64,000 nucleotides of DNA from Mytilisepta virgata (taxonomy: Eukaryota > Mollusca > Bivalvia > Mytilida > Mytilidae), in NCBI GenBank assembly GCA_028015205.1, contig CM051510.1:33728580-33792579 (forward strand). The letters are read 5' to 3'. The notes under the pieces were generated by a model, which was not told where the DNA came from, searched no databases, and worked only from the letters and a program-made list of their open reading frames with translations. The position numbers were made by a program, and so were the translations under genes. Of this stretch, positions 34,187 through 43,975 are shown in pieces (the stretch's first letter is position 1; every line of letters begins with the position of its first letter).

Positions 34187-34640
34187 TATATCGGCAAAAG
34201 AATACCGAAGTGACAAAACCGCGGGAAAAGTCTGGATGATCGAAATACACAGGTAAGACAAACTCCTGAGAATTCAGCGTTATAAACAAATAACACAAAG
34301 AAAACAAAAGTAAGACAATAGTAAAAATACCAAAGCGACAAAACAGTTGGAAAATTTCCGTAAGATTGAAATCCAAAGGCAATACAAACTCGTGAAAATG
34401 CAACATAAACAAGGACATATATACCTAGGAGCAAATAAAAAAACACAACCCATTAGACAGACAAATGAACAACCACAAGGACAACAAATAAACACTGAAA
34501 ACTAAAAAAAAACAATGAACAACACGAACTTTTATAAAAACCTGGAGTGAACTCAGATGCTCCGGAAGGGTAAGCAGTTGGTGCTCTGTATACGGCACCT
34601 GTCGTGAATTTCATTAGACATAAGTCATAATAGACATATA
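34187..34640 (-). mobile_element. 'CTTCCGGAGCACCTGA' repeat with 'TTCTTTTGCCGATA' end
   Basis: Read on the minus strand it contains 'acgacaggtgccgtatacag', 'gcttacccttccggagcatc' and a T-rich tract, and finishes 'cttcggtattcttttgccga' directly at the Tc1 insertion site. The same end occurs at 41305 (plus) and 43753 (minus). The T-rich middle contains two related segments ('ccgaagtgacaaaaccgcgg' and 'ccaaagcgacaaaacagttg'), an internal duplication. The minus frames 34122-34686, of 71-100 codons, are overlapping translations of this repeat and not genes. Confidence 0.6.
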
Positions 34641-34689
34641 TCATAAGTATACGTGTAAAAAGAAACTTAAAAGAATAAAAACACATAAT

Positions 34690-35035
34690 GAACTAAACAG
34701 AATTATAATAACTTGATGTATCGCGCGATGCCTTCTTTTAGTACCAATGTTTTCGACTAACGATGTGTGGCTATAGATGTTTTGCGCATCAAATATTGAT
34801 ATAAATAATTTATGAGATTTTTATTGGTATCGTGGAATGTATAATAGTACCAAGTCGATATCTCAACTGGTGTTTTTCCAAGTCCACGAGGGTATATCAC
34901 TAGCCAAGTTGCTAGCGTGAAATTGATATTTTAAAATCCGTGAAAAAAACTCGATTTTATAGAATTTATGTTACAAAAATGTTGCATTTTGTAAAAAATA
35001 ATAAGGAATATTTCCCTCGTGTGTAAATAGCTCTG
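34690..35035. other. Non-coding stretch between two repeat copies
   Basis: No open frame or repeat recognised. Confidence 0.5.
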
Positions 35036-35039
35036 TCAT

Positions 35040-35345
35040 TAGATCGTTTTGAGTTCACCCTTTGTGGCCATTTTGACATATGATTTAAAGAGGACAAATA
35101 TACCTAAGATGCAAATCAAAAAACGTAATCCATTGGACGTACAAACCCTGGAAGACAAATGAACAACCACAAGCACAACAAATGAACAACACGAACTCCT
35201 ATAAAAGGGAAGGGAAGACAAATGAACAACCACAAGCACAACAAATGAACAACACGAACTCCTATAAAAACCAGGAATGAACCCAGGTGCTCCGGAAGGG
35301 TAAGCAGTTCTTGCTCTGTAAACGGCACCCGTCGTGAAGTTCAAC
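35040..35345 (-). mobile_element. 'CTTCCGGAGCACCTGA' repeat next to the reverse-transcriptase pseudogene
   Basis: On the minus strand it starts with 'gaacttcacgacgggtgccg' right after the RT remnant and continues with 'gcttacccttccggagcacc', then the T-rich tract. The minus frame 35039-35386 (115 codons) is a read-through of this repeat; its hydrophobic repeated peptide comes from the 63 bp duplication inside it. Confidence 0.6.
35151..35275. repeat. 63 bp tandem duplication, essentially perfect
   Basis: A unit from 'gaagacaaatgaacaaccac' to 'cctataaaa' plus a few bases is present at 35151 and at 35214 with no differences that I can see over the compared length. Identity this high, within an old repeat, points to a recent duplication. 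Confidence 0.85.
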
Positions 35346-35404
35346 AAAGTCAATCCAGTGGAAGTCACAAATCGGTGGAGGCACATGAAATGTTACGACA
35401 GTGG

Positions 35405-37165
35405 GAACAGGTCCAACATCATCTTAGATATTGGAACACTGTAACGGTCAATTCGTGATGACGACCGTAAAATTTCCTAAGTGATGACATCAACTTATTC
35501 CTGATAAAACCCTGGTTAAGAAGCTTTTGTGACAGCAGTAATCCTCTTTGTCGAAAGTCAGGGTAACTCACGCATGCCCTTGAAAATCGGATAAGTTGAG
35601 AAACGTAGACGCCATATGCAGGCAATGCTTGTATATTGATACTCAAGAAGGGAACGTTAACAATAGGAAAGTCGAAGTCATCACGTTTGTCATAAAGTTT
35701 TGTCTTCAAATGTCCCTCATTGTCTATTTCAAGAAACAATCTAAATATGAAGTGAACTTTGGTGTATCTGTAGTATCCTTAATTTCAAGCTCACTGGGGT
35801 AGATGAGATGTAGAAAGTCTTGGAATTTGTCGTTATTTTACGACAACACGTCATCTATATAACAAAACGTTAATTTAAAGGATTGGGCTAGTTTCTTTTT
35901 GTTTTCACGTAGTATCCCTTGAATGAAGTCCGCTTCATATGAGTACAGAAAGAGGTCGGCGAGGAGAGGAGCACAGTTGGTTCCCTTTAGAATGCCGATT
36001 GTTTGTTGAAAAATTCGACCGCCATACTAAACAAATATGTTGTCTATGAGAAAATCAAACATATCTGTAATTTCATCATTTTAATTGAGAATGTGGTATG
36101 GTAGTGTAGAGTGTAGAGAATTCGAATGTTTTTATACTGTTGCATGTAGCCAAAGATTTTGATTTTAGATATTGTAGTAAATTTCTTGAGTTTTTAAGAA
36201 TCCACATCTAATTCACGCCACTGGTGGAATAAGATGTTTCGCAGTAATTCTGAAGACCCTCTTTAATGCATGTCAATATGAATGTTAAAACCTTTAAAGA
36301 GGTTTTGTAGAGCAATTACCTGACCCAGCAATGAGCCTTTGTTTAAACGGATTCGTATGTAGTTTAGGAATCCAATAAAGAGCACGAAGGTCTATGTTTT
36401 CACCCTTAGTAGAAACGCCGAAGGAATGAAGAAGGTCTTGTGGTTATCAAGGTCTTCCTGCTTAGTGAGTGTGGTCGGTGTATAAGTTGGGTTAGTGTTC
36501 AAAGATCCTTGGAGGCTTTTAGTTCGGAGTTGTATCATTGACCTAATAGCCTTCACCCACTCTGAAAGTGTGTCAGCAGGTTTCTGTTCCTTTGAAGTCC
36601 ATTTTCTGAAATAGTCCTCAACAGAATCAATCAGCAATTTGAAAATATATTTCCAATTAACTGGCTGAGGTTCTCGGTATTTTAGCTAGCATATGTTTTA
36701 GCTTTTGAATATCAACTAGATTAAGATATCCACAGGATGGAGATGTCGAACAGGAGCAGTCTGGGGTTTATGAGGTCATGGGAATTAAGGTTCCGCAATG
36801 CCAGTTTGTAATTTAAAATCTTGGTTGCAATGGGTTTTGTATAAGAATAAGAAATAAGTGGAACAGTTTGGTCTTTGAAATATGGAGGAATTTTAGATTT
36901 TACTGTTTTGTGGTGAAGGATATTGCTGAGATTTATGGCATCCAAGCCTTTATTAACAAAGTTAACCTTAAGGAAAGACCTTTTGTGAGATTCGTCGTTA
37001 TGGATGCGAACTGGTTTGAATAATCTATGAGAAGCAATATCCGATACCACAGCAGCGAGTTTGTATTCAGCTGAATTAAAATTCTTGATTTGCTGCTCCA
37101 TTGCTTTTTTGTGGAGTGAGCGAAGTTTACACAAAGGAAGAGAATGCGATGGAGTCCTAAAGGTT
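35405..37165 (-). pseudogene. Broken reverse-transcriptase retroelement (Penelope-like or related)
   Basis: On the minus strand successive frame blocks give one degenerate polyprotein. Block 37134-36721 has a basic N-terminal part with FDISILWIS near its end. Block 36637-36392 contains DSVEDYFRKW and DTLSEWVKAIRS. Next comes the RT domain: ALYWIPKLH (near 36357-36377), KQRLIAGS, CSTKPL, GTNCAPLLADLF (near 35985-35950) and the catalytic YIDDVLS (near 35861-35843). The C-terminal part 35739-35419 contains KLYDKRDDFDFPIVN and RKFYGRHHEL. In-frame stops and frame shifts separate the blocks, so no functional protein is possible. The GTNCAP and YIDD motifs identify a reverse transcriptase. The Penelope-like placement is from my memory of similar mollusc proteins and is uncertain; no GIY-YIG endonuclease was seen. 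Confidence 0.85.
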
Positions 37166-37169
37166 GAAT

Positions 37170-38052
37170 TTGCTCGTCACGTTTTGGTTTTTAACATTTT
37201 AGGTCTTGATGACAGCAGATGAGTCGTAAATTCGTAAATGGAAGAAATGTGAACATATTGTGCATTAAAGTGGTAACATGGAATGTTTTAATGCTATGTA
37301 AGAACCTTGACATATTAATTTCATAGTTTTCAGACTGTAATATCATAGCAGAACAACATTGTATATATAACTATGTATATTTTACATAACATAATACCTA
37401 TTAAATCATTTAAGTTGTCTTCGAAATGCTAATAGTGGTTTTATAGAGCCAGTAAACGTCAGATACATTTTGTGATTCAAACCAAAATTTAGATTTTTTT
37501 TGACGATGCACTTTTATTAAAATTTATTGCTGTGAAGTTTGAGTATTAGAATATTTTTGACATGTCACATTCCTGTCAGTAAACGAGGACTAACAAGTGT
37601 TATGGAGGATAAGAAAGTCTGACAAATGCACCGAAAGCATAAGGTCCATCTTAGGATTTAATAATTTTTTTATCTATAATTTGTATTGATTTATTTTCCA
37701 GTTGTTTTTGTTTTTGTTTATTTTCTTGGCTGACTATATGCTAGTAACGTTGTCATGCATACGTGTTTCTTATATAAAGATTTGAATTAAAACGGCAAAT
37801 ACATATATTCAAATTTTTAAATTACTTGAACTTAAAACTAAGGTCGATTGAATTTTAAAAATGTGTGACCCACTTAACTGGGGCATTTCGCTATCCCTTA
37901 AGAATTCCATTAACTTTCAATATAGTTAAATGGTCAATTAATGTGTTTGAATTACTATCACTTCGATAATATAAATGTATGTCTGCGCAGTCTGTAAGCC
38001 CCCCCCCCACCCCCTTCCCCCTCCCCTTTTCCGTGTCAGTGGTGATTTTATT
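37170..38052. other. AT-rich stretch, no gene seen
   Basis: Ends with a C-rich run near 38000-38030 ('ccccccccccac'). The 69-codon frame 37975-38184 starts at that run and enters the retroposon below; it is not credible. Confidence 0.5.
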
Positions 38053-38482
38053 CTTCTGCTTGTGCTAGGCACCTGTGATGGATCATGGGGGCTCAACTCA
38101 CAGAGCTGTCTAGAGTGTTCCCAGGTGGCGGATAGGGGAGACCCTCTCGTTGGGGGTTGTCAGGTCATAATACGGAAAGCCTGACCGCCGCGGATTATAG
38201 TGGGTAGCGTGTTTGGAGAATGCCACACTCCCTGCACGCTAAAGATCCCTTCTGTAGTTTTCGAAAAAGAGTAAGCTGATGGCCGCTACAGAAGGCAAAA
38301 TTATCCGAACCTACCCGAATATCCTCCTTTTACAGTGACAGTCAAAATTGGTTCCCATTTGTGTCCCATGCCACTCCTAGTTGAATTGTTTGATAAATTG
38401 AACTGGTTCTCGACCTGAAGAAGCATGGAATATTTGCATCTGGACGTTACGCAACAACCAATCAATCAATCTTCTGCTTGTG
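38053..38482 (+). mobile_element. Retroposon (SINE or truncated LINE) with 12 bp target duplication and (CAAT)n tail
   Basis: The sequence 'cttctgcttgtg' occurs immediately before the element (38053-38064) and immediately after its tail (38471-38482), a clean target-site duplication. The body starts 'ctaggcacctgtgatggatc', contains 'gtcaggtcataatacggaaa' and 'ctaaagatcccttctgtag', and ends in 'caaccaatcaatcaat'. A simple-repeat 3' tail and this duplication length are typical of target-primed retrotransposition. No tRNA boxes are visible at its 5' end, so it may be a 5'-truncated LINE tail rather than a SINE. The body matches a repeat I recall from mussel sequences. Confidence 0.85.
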
Positions 38483-38554
38483 TTATAAATTTGGAGTTAA
38501 TTATTTTCCAATTGCGTTGTAAGTAAGGTGCCACCCAGCTTACACAGTTTTGTT

Positions 38555-39064
38555 CTTGCGATTTGACGTGTTTTATTTATTTGTATCTTATTATTTGCGA
38601 ATTTGGCATCTTTTGTTTAGATTTTATCTTATTATTTGCGAATTTTACGTATTTTTGGATTTGGATCACATAACTTGCGAATTTGACGTGTCTTATGGTT
38701 TTGAATCTTATTACTTGCGAATTTGACGTGTTTTGTTTAGATTTTGATGTTATTATTTGCAAATTTGACATGTGTTTGGATTCGTATCTTATTACTTGCG
38801 AATTTGACGTGTTTTGTTTCGATTTTTATCTTATTACTTACGAATTTGACATGTTTTTCGATTTGTATCTAATTACCTGCAAATTCTACATGTTTTGAGA
38901 TTTGGATCTTATTACTTGCAAATTTATCGTGTTTTTGATTTTTATCTTAGTACTTACGAATTAGAGGTGTTTTTGATTGATATCTTATTACTTGCGAATT
39001 TGACGTGTGTTTAGATTTGGATCTTAATACTTACGAATTCGACGTGTTTTTGGATTTAGATCTT
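38555..39064. repeat. About 40 bp tandem array, about 13 copies
   Basis: The unit contains 'cttattacttgcgaatttga' followed by 'cgtgttttg'. The 'ttgcga' or 'ttacga' landmark occurs at intervals of 38-42 bp from 38556 to 39031. Copies are diverged and vary in length. The minus frame 38577-38771 and plus frame 38683-38898 read through it with repeated peptides and are by-products. Confidence 0.9.
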
Positions 39065-39237
39065 TAAAGTCAAAAAATGCAACAAAAATAGTGTTCATTT
39101 GTTGTTTTATTTTTTTTGTATTTTATTTAAGTATCTCGTGTACATTGAATACGATTTCTTCGGTTATCTTAATGTTTCAATTCTGATAGGAAAGAATTGA
39201 TATGGTACACCAGAGTGTCATGATAGATAAGTGGGGG

Positions 39238-39372
39238 GTTTAAGTACCCATACAACCGGTTTAATACAATGTTTGTGTTTTGTGCTTTCTTATGTTATAT
39301 ATATTTTGTCCGGGGTTCTATCTGTTGGGTAGGTTGACTGGTATATCATTGTTGACCTTTCCTGTTATCTTT
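39238..39372 (+). repeat. 'CAGACTATCC' family dispersed repeat, shortened copy
   Basis: It begins 'gtacccatacaaccggttta' and ends 'attgttgacctttcctgtta', the same start and finish as the 58745-58945 copy, but lacks the 'gtcagactatcc' middle. It abuts the TTAA MITE at 39373. Confidence 0.6.
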
Positions 39373-39651
39373 TTAAGGTATCCGGACCATAATAGACTAT
39401 GATCGAAAATTGTATCTCTTTTTGACCGTGAATGACTGAACCAAACAATTTAAAGCTGGAATTTTGTATATATATTTTTTTAAAGTTGAAACACACTTTG
39501 TTGCTTATATGCAGAGTCTGTAAAAATAAGTTAGTTATATTGGCATTTCCGACGATTGCCGATAATTAGCGAGGTCATTTCAGTTGCGTTGTATGGAACA
39601 TCCGGGAACTTTTGAATAATCACGTGGTCATTTATGGTCCGGATACCTTAA
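39373..39651. mobile_element. TTAA-flanked MITE with 'GGTATCCGGACCATAA' termini
   Basis: TTAA at 39373-39376 and 39648-39651. The inner ends are a perfect 16 bp inverted repeat, 'ggtatccggaccataa'. The element is 271 bp and non-coding. A solo right end of the family is at 22809-22832. The perfect termini suggest recent activity. Confidence 0.9.
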
Positions 39652-39659
39652 TTGTTTAA

Positions 39660-39857
39660 TCATTTACACAAAAGTCCAATCAAATGAACAAAGCTTTTCT
39701 GTCGTTCCTCTTCAACTTCAAACCACATTGAGGCTGTAAACGCTGAGAAAAATAGTTCGTCCGACTGTATACGAAGTGAGCACCAGCCTCGTTTTGAGAT
39801 GAATTCAACCATCACATATGCGTTACAGAGAAAAACAGCTTTAAATTTAGTCAACAA
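39660..39857 (-). other. Unassigned 65-codon open frame
   Basis: The peptide has mixed, protein-like composition (RGWCSLRIQSDELFFSAFTA) unlike the low-complexity frames around it, and could be a fragment of an exon or of a decayed element. I recognise no domain and see no convincing splice sites. It lies directly beside the MITE. Confidence 0.2.
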
Positions 39858-39859
39858 AC

Positions 39860-40800
39860 TTTTTTAAAGTAAATTGAACCATTAGTCATAATTTGCCTCA
39901 CAAACTTGCAATGAAAGTCCAAAAACATATAAGAAACACACAAATAATCATAGAGAATATTTAGAAGTACATGTACATAAAGTTTGGACTGAAATAGAAT
40001 AAATTTGATGAACGAGTTTTTGTACAAAGTGAAAAAAATAGTGTATGGATATACGAGTAGATATCTTAAGAATAAATATCCCATTTGTAATTTTAAAAAC
40101 TCGGCATTGTTGTGGATTAATTATTGATACAAAAAACTTCATATAAAAAAGTCCAAGCAAAGAACGGAGATTCTATTGCTGTCTTCCATCGTATAACAGT
40201 CACTTAAAACAAAAGAGTACTTTATTGTTTTAATGAGGTAATTTATTTTGACATTTACTAGACCCTAGATTTGCATTTTATAATCTACATAATGATGACT
40301 TAAGATCTAAGGTCCACGACGAATAATTGCAGATAATATATAACATTTAAGATACATTCAAATTCTAATAGAGGCAAGTTCTTTTATGAGGTGGTTTTTA
40401 TATGATCACACTCAAGCCGAAATACACAAGACCAATGTATAAACAGTAAAAATGTTCGTACCCCACAATCCAGTGTAACGGTATTCTATTTTTCTCTATT
40501 TCTTTGCCTGTTTTCAGGGTATCCAATCGGTTGGAGAAAAAAAATGATAATCAACGTGTAATATGTTGTATTCTATCGTAGATTGGTCATTGAAATTTCC
40601 ATTCGATTCTCGATGCCTTTCCCCATTGCAATACATGTGTGAACAAAGTATCGCAAACTTCTGCAATATTCTATATAATAAGGATGATCTCTTAACGAGA
40701 AAGTACAGAAAAGACAAAAAGTCAGGCGTCTAGATTGATCAACGGGAATAATAAAAGGACCAACATTTCCGTTTACAAATGTGACGTATAAATACAGTCC
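39860..40800. other. AT-rich stretch, no gene seen
   Basis: Short overlapping minus-strand frames at 39851-40160 and 40514-40717 have no recognisable features. Confidence 0.5.
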
Positions 40801-41146
40801 TTGGACAAAAGTATTGGGAAATTCCTAATTCAACAGACGATAGGCATCCCAATTGGGACAAACTGTGCGCCGATTTTGGCCGATCTGTTCTTGTTTTCAT
40901 ATGAAGCTAAATTTCTACAGAGGCTACTGAATCGGAAAGAAAAGAAACTAGCCCAGTCTTTTAATTTCAGTTTCCGCTACATAGATGATGTTTTGTCACT
41001 TAATAATCCTTACTTTAAGGATTACCTGCATCTCATCTATCCCAATGAACTTGAAATTAAATAGACCACAATTACACTTAACTTCTGTTTCATATCTATA
41101 GATTTTTAATTTTACACGGATAATAATGGGCGATTGAAATCAAAAC
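40801..41146 (+). pseudogene. Reverse-transcriptase fragment of the same retroelement family
   Basis: The open part 40801-41060 encodes QQTIGIPIGTNCAPILADLF, then FSFRYIDDVLSLNN with the catalytic YIDD at 40978-40989, then DYLHLIYPNELEIK. It matches the RT pseudogene at 35405-37165 motif for motif (GTNCAP, YSYEA or FSYEA, KKLAQSF, YIDDVLS, LIYPxELEIK). A TAG follows at 41062, and the next stretch (DNNGRLKSKLYY) still resembles the family but contains another stop. Both ends are truncated: upstream of about 40815 similarity is lost, and after 41146 a different repeat begins. This is clearly non-functional. Confidence 0.85.
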
Positions 41147-41310
41147 TTTATTATACGTTTTTTTTTATTCTTTTGGTTGTGCATGTATCTTTGTTGCATA
41201 TGTTTGTTGTGATCCGTTCTCTGGCTTTCTTTTTTCCTTGGACTAAGACTTGGTGGACTTTTCCCATATTTTGTCGCTTCGGTATTCTTTTGCCGATATG
41301 TATCATTATT
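41147..41310 (+). mobile_element. T-rich repeat with 'TTCTTTTGCCGATA' end
   Basis: It contains 'ttggtggacttttcccatat', then 'cgcttcggtattcttttgcc' and 'gatatg'. It follows the RT fragment on the same strand, as the related repeats follow the RT pseudogene at 35405. This supports these repeats being the 3' portion of the retroelement. Confidence 0.55.
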
Positions 41311-41379
41311 AAGTTCAAGTTTTGTAAAAAGTCACGTATGTAGACAAAGTTGGTCAATTGCCAAGCATTTTGTGAACCT

Positions 41380-41830
41380 TTTTTGAAGTTTGCCAAGAGG
41401 ACACTCAGAACCAACACCACTCTACTGCCATATGACAGGAGATACATACATAAACCCACAGAAAAAAAATAGTTTTGGTTCTTGATGTCTATCTCACTGA
41501 AATACTGTCAAAAAGACGTTAATTTGGCATATTTATGCTTAACATTTCTCCAAAGGCGATATTGTTACAAACGAATTGTTAGTAACTTATATTTAGTTAT
41601 TATTAGCAAATACAGTCCTACGTCTAAACCCATAGAATCCAAATAAAATGCTGTTAGAAGGTAAGAGACCACGTACCAGACTATGTCCAAAGAGATTTCT
41701 AAAGGGATTAAAATATTGAAAAATGGCCGTAGGAGAGAAATAAACGGATGCAAAAAATGGTGCTACTTCTTTCAAAAAACAAAGAATGAAAATGCTATAT
41801 CTGATAATATAGACCATGCGTTAACACTGC
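41380..41830 (-). repeat. Hairpin-containing dispersed repeat, copy 2 (inverted)
   Basis: On the minus strand 'agaaccaaaactattttttt' and 'gtggtgttggttctgagtgt' form the hairpin arms, with the 'tttatgtatgtatctcctgt' loop. Outside it, 'gccaaattaacgtctttttg' matches copy 3. The adjacent 41565-41830 region resembles 26500-26660 at the peptide level. Confidence 0.65.
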
Positions 41831-42004
41831 TATTATTCTTTAATTTCATGGAACATTGAACGTATTATATGTAAAACATCTTCATATCAAGATTAATGGG
41901 TAATTTTGATATGCATAATTATTGTTTCTATTATTTCCGTCTAATGTCTAAATTTATATAACTTTTCTATATTAAAATATATCTAAACAGCAGAATGATA
42001 GAAT

Positions 42005-42170
42005 TGCCAAATTAACGTCTATAAGACAGTTTTTCAAAGTGAAGGACACTCAGAACCACAAGGAATTTTATCCAGTAAGTGGGTTTATGTATCCCCTTTC
42101 ATATTACTGTTCAATGGTTTTGGTTCTAAATGCCCTTCTTGGTGGTATTACAACGGTTTATCTAGCATGG
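42005..42170 (+). repeat. Hairpin-containing dispersed repeat, copy 3
   Basis: 'gccaaattaacgtctataag', then 'cactcagaaccacaaggaat' and 'caatggttttggttctaaat' follow the layout of copies 1 and 2. The hairpin arms have more mismatches here. The 79-codon frame 42039-42278 crosses it and is not a gene. Confidence 0.7.
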
Positions 42171-43164
42171 ATAAAAGTACCCTGTCCAGCCCCTTTTATC
42201 AACCCATTAGTTATAAAATGTTTTTTTATATCAAAATCTAATCTAAATGAAAAACTAACGAAAATCCAGAAAAATTAAAAATCACATTTTGTAAAAACAG
42301 TCGCTGTCTAGTAATGAAATGACTGACGCTCAAGAATTACAATTACATTTATTGAAAAAAAAAACATTATGACCCAAGATGGGCGAAAGGTTATTGAAAT
42401 TTCTTATAGTCTCGTTATCATTGCTGTGTCCAAACGCTATCAGGCGTTGTAATTGTAGATTGTATATGTAAAAAATGTTCTGGTATATTGAATGTATAAT
42501 CTTCTTTTTATTTTAATTTGAATAAGGGACTGTGTGTGAATAGTTTATCCTCCATATCTGTTCTTCCATATTTTTGCCAAAACCTGTTTCATAAGCAGTT
42601 CACAAAGCTGAAACGATAACCAAAAGCGAGAATATTTGTAAGGTCTTTTTCACACACAAATATATATTTTTTTTAACTTCAAATGACATTCTTAATTAGT
42701 TATAACATCTGCTGTCCGAACCAGACAAATTATATCTTTTCTTCAGAACAAGATCTAATCAAACATTATGAACAGCCATTCTTAATATACAAATTTTATA
42801 ATACTTCTTTTATCAGAAACATCAAAACGAAAATGTCATTTTTGGAGATATATTATACCCTTCCGCGTAAATCATTTACATGAATCTTTCATTTTTATGT
42901 AAACCGTAATTAAAATTACATAAATAAAAAAATCAACAAATTGTTTTACGATGTCACAAAATATTTAGAAGTGATTTTAAGAAAGCTCATTAAGACGTTA
43001 TTATGGTAAATGTACCGCCCTGTATAAACGCAATGTGGCAAACCTAAATCAAAGAGATTTTAAATGTAATTATCGACAACTGATATTTATCTTCTTTCAC
43101 TTCTTGGGTAAATAACTCTATTCAGAATGTGAAAGAGTGGATTACTTTCATATTTTTTCTTTTA
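42171..43164. other. AT-rich stretch, no gene seen
   Basis: One 66-codon frame (42683-42883) without recognisable features. No repeat of note. Confidence 0.5.
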
Positions 43165-43975
43165 CTCCTGGTAGAACATTGACTTCCCCATCTAAAACAG
43201 AACAATATTTCTTAATTTTATTTGTGTACCTTAATATTCCCTTATTTGTTCAGCACAAACAGTATATACTTATTATCAGTACAAGATTGTGCATTCCCAT
43301 CAAATTTAAAATATGACTGTATTTTATTTTTTTACGTACCCCTAATATTCCTTTATTTGTTCGTTACAAGCAGTATATACATACACAGAACACAACTGTA
43401 CTTCCCTATTAAACCTAAAATATTTTTATATTTTATTTTTACATACCCTAATGTGCCTTTCAATTTGTTCAATATAAGCAGTATATACATGTACTTACTA
43501 ACAGTACACATTAGTGTACTTCCCTATTGAACATAAATATATTTCCATATTTTATTTTTAAATACCCCTAATGTACCCTTATTTGTTCAGTATAAGCATT
43601 ATATACATATTCTTAGTAAAAGTACAACTATGTACGTCCCCGTCAAAAGTAAAATATTTATATTTTTTTTTATTTTTCTATGTACCCTATGTAACCTTAT
43701 TTGTATATACGTTTTGTACATAGTAGAAGTACAAGATTGTACTATTTGTTTAGTATCGGCAAAAGAATACCGAAGAGACAAAACAGTGGAAAAGTCCACA
43801 AATTAGAAGTGCAAGGACAAGACAAAGTCAGGAGAATAGAACACAACAAACAAACGCCACAAGGATACATGTATAAAAAATAGAAAACATAATAAACTAA
43901 ACAAAATATTCCCTTATTTGGTCAGTAAAAGCAGTCTATACTATAGTATAAGTACACGATGACTATTCAAAATCT
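43165..43975. repeat. About 115 bp tandem satellite, interrupted by an insertion
   Basis: Units contain 'cttatttgttcag', a 'gcagtatatacat' block, 'agtacaac' and 'gtacttccctattaa', then a T-rich 'atattttatttttacatacc'. Starts fall near 43232, 43344, 43449, 43570 and 43689, giving 105-121 bp spacing, with a partial unit before 43232. A foreign repeat occupies about 43753-43904, after which the array resumes ('attcccttatttggtcagta', 'agcagtctatact'). The 102-codon frame 43222-43530 lies within the array and is not a gene. Confidence 0.85.
43753..43904 (-). mobile_element. 'TTCTTTTGCCGATA'-ended repeat inserted in the satellite
   Basis: On the minus strand it ends 'ctcttcggtattcttttgcc' and 'gata', as at 34187 and 41310. 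The plus-strand start 'tatcggcaaaagaataccga' interrupts the satellite. Confidence 0.65.

Noticed and set aside
34122..34686. Several overlapping 71-100 codon minus frames
   Set aside because: Read-throughs of the 'CTTCCGGAGCACCTGA' repeat in multiple frames.
35039..35386. 115-codon minus frame with a repeated hydrophobic peptide
   Set aside because: Created by the 63 bp duplication inside a dispersed repeat; starts at the decayed end of the RT element.
38555..39064. Possible CRISPR-like array (regular 40 bp spacing)
   Set aside because: The whole unit repeats with gradual divergence; there are no invariant repeats separated by unique spacers, and the DNA is eukaryotic.
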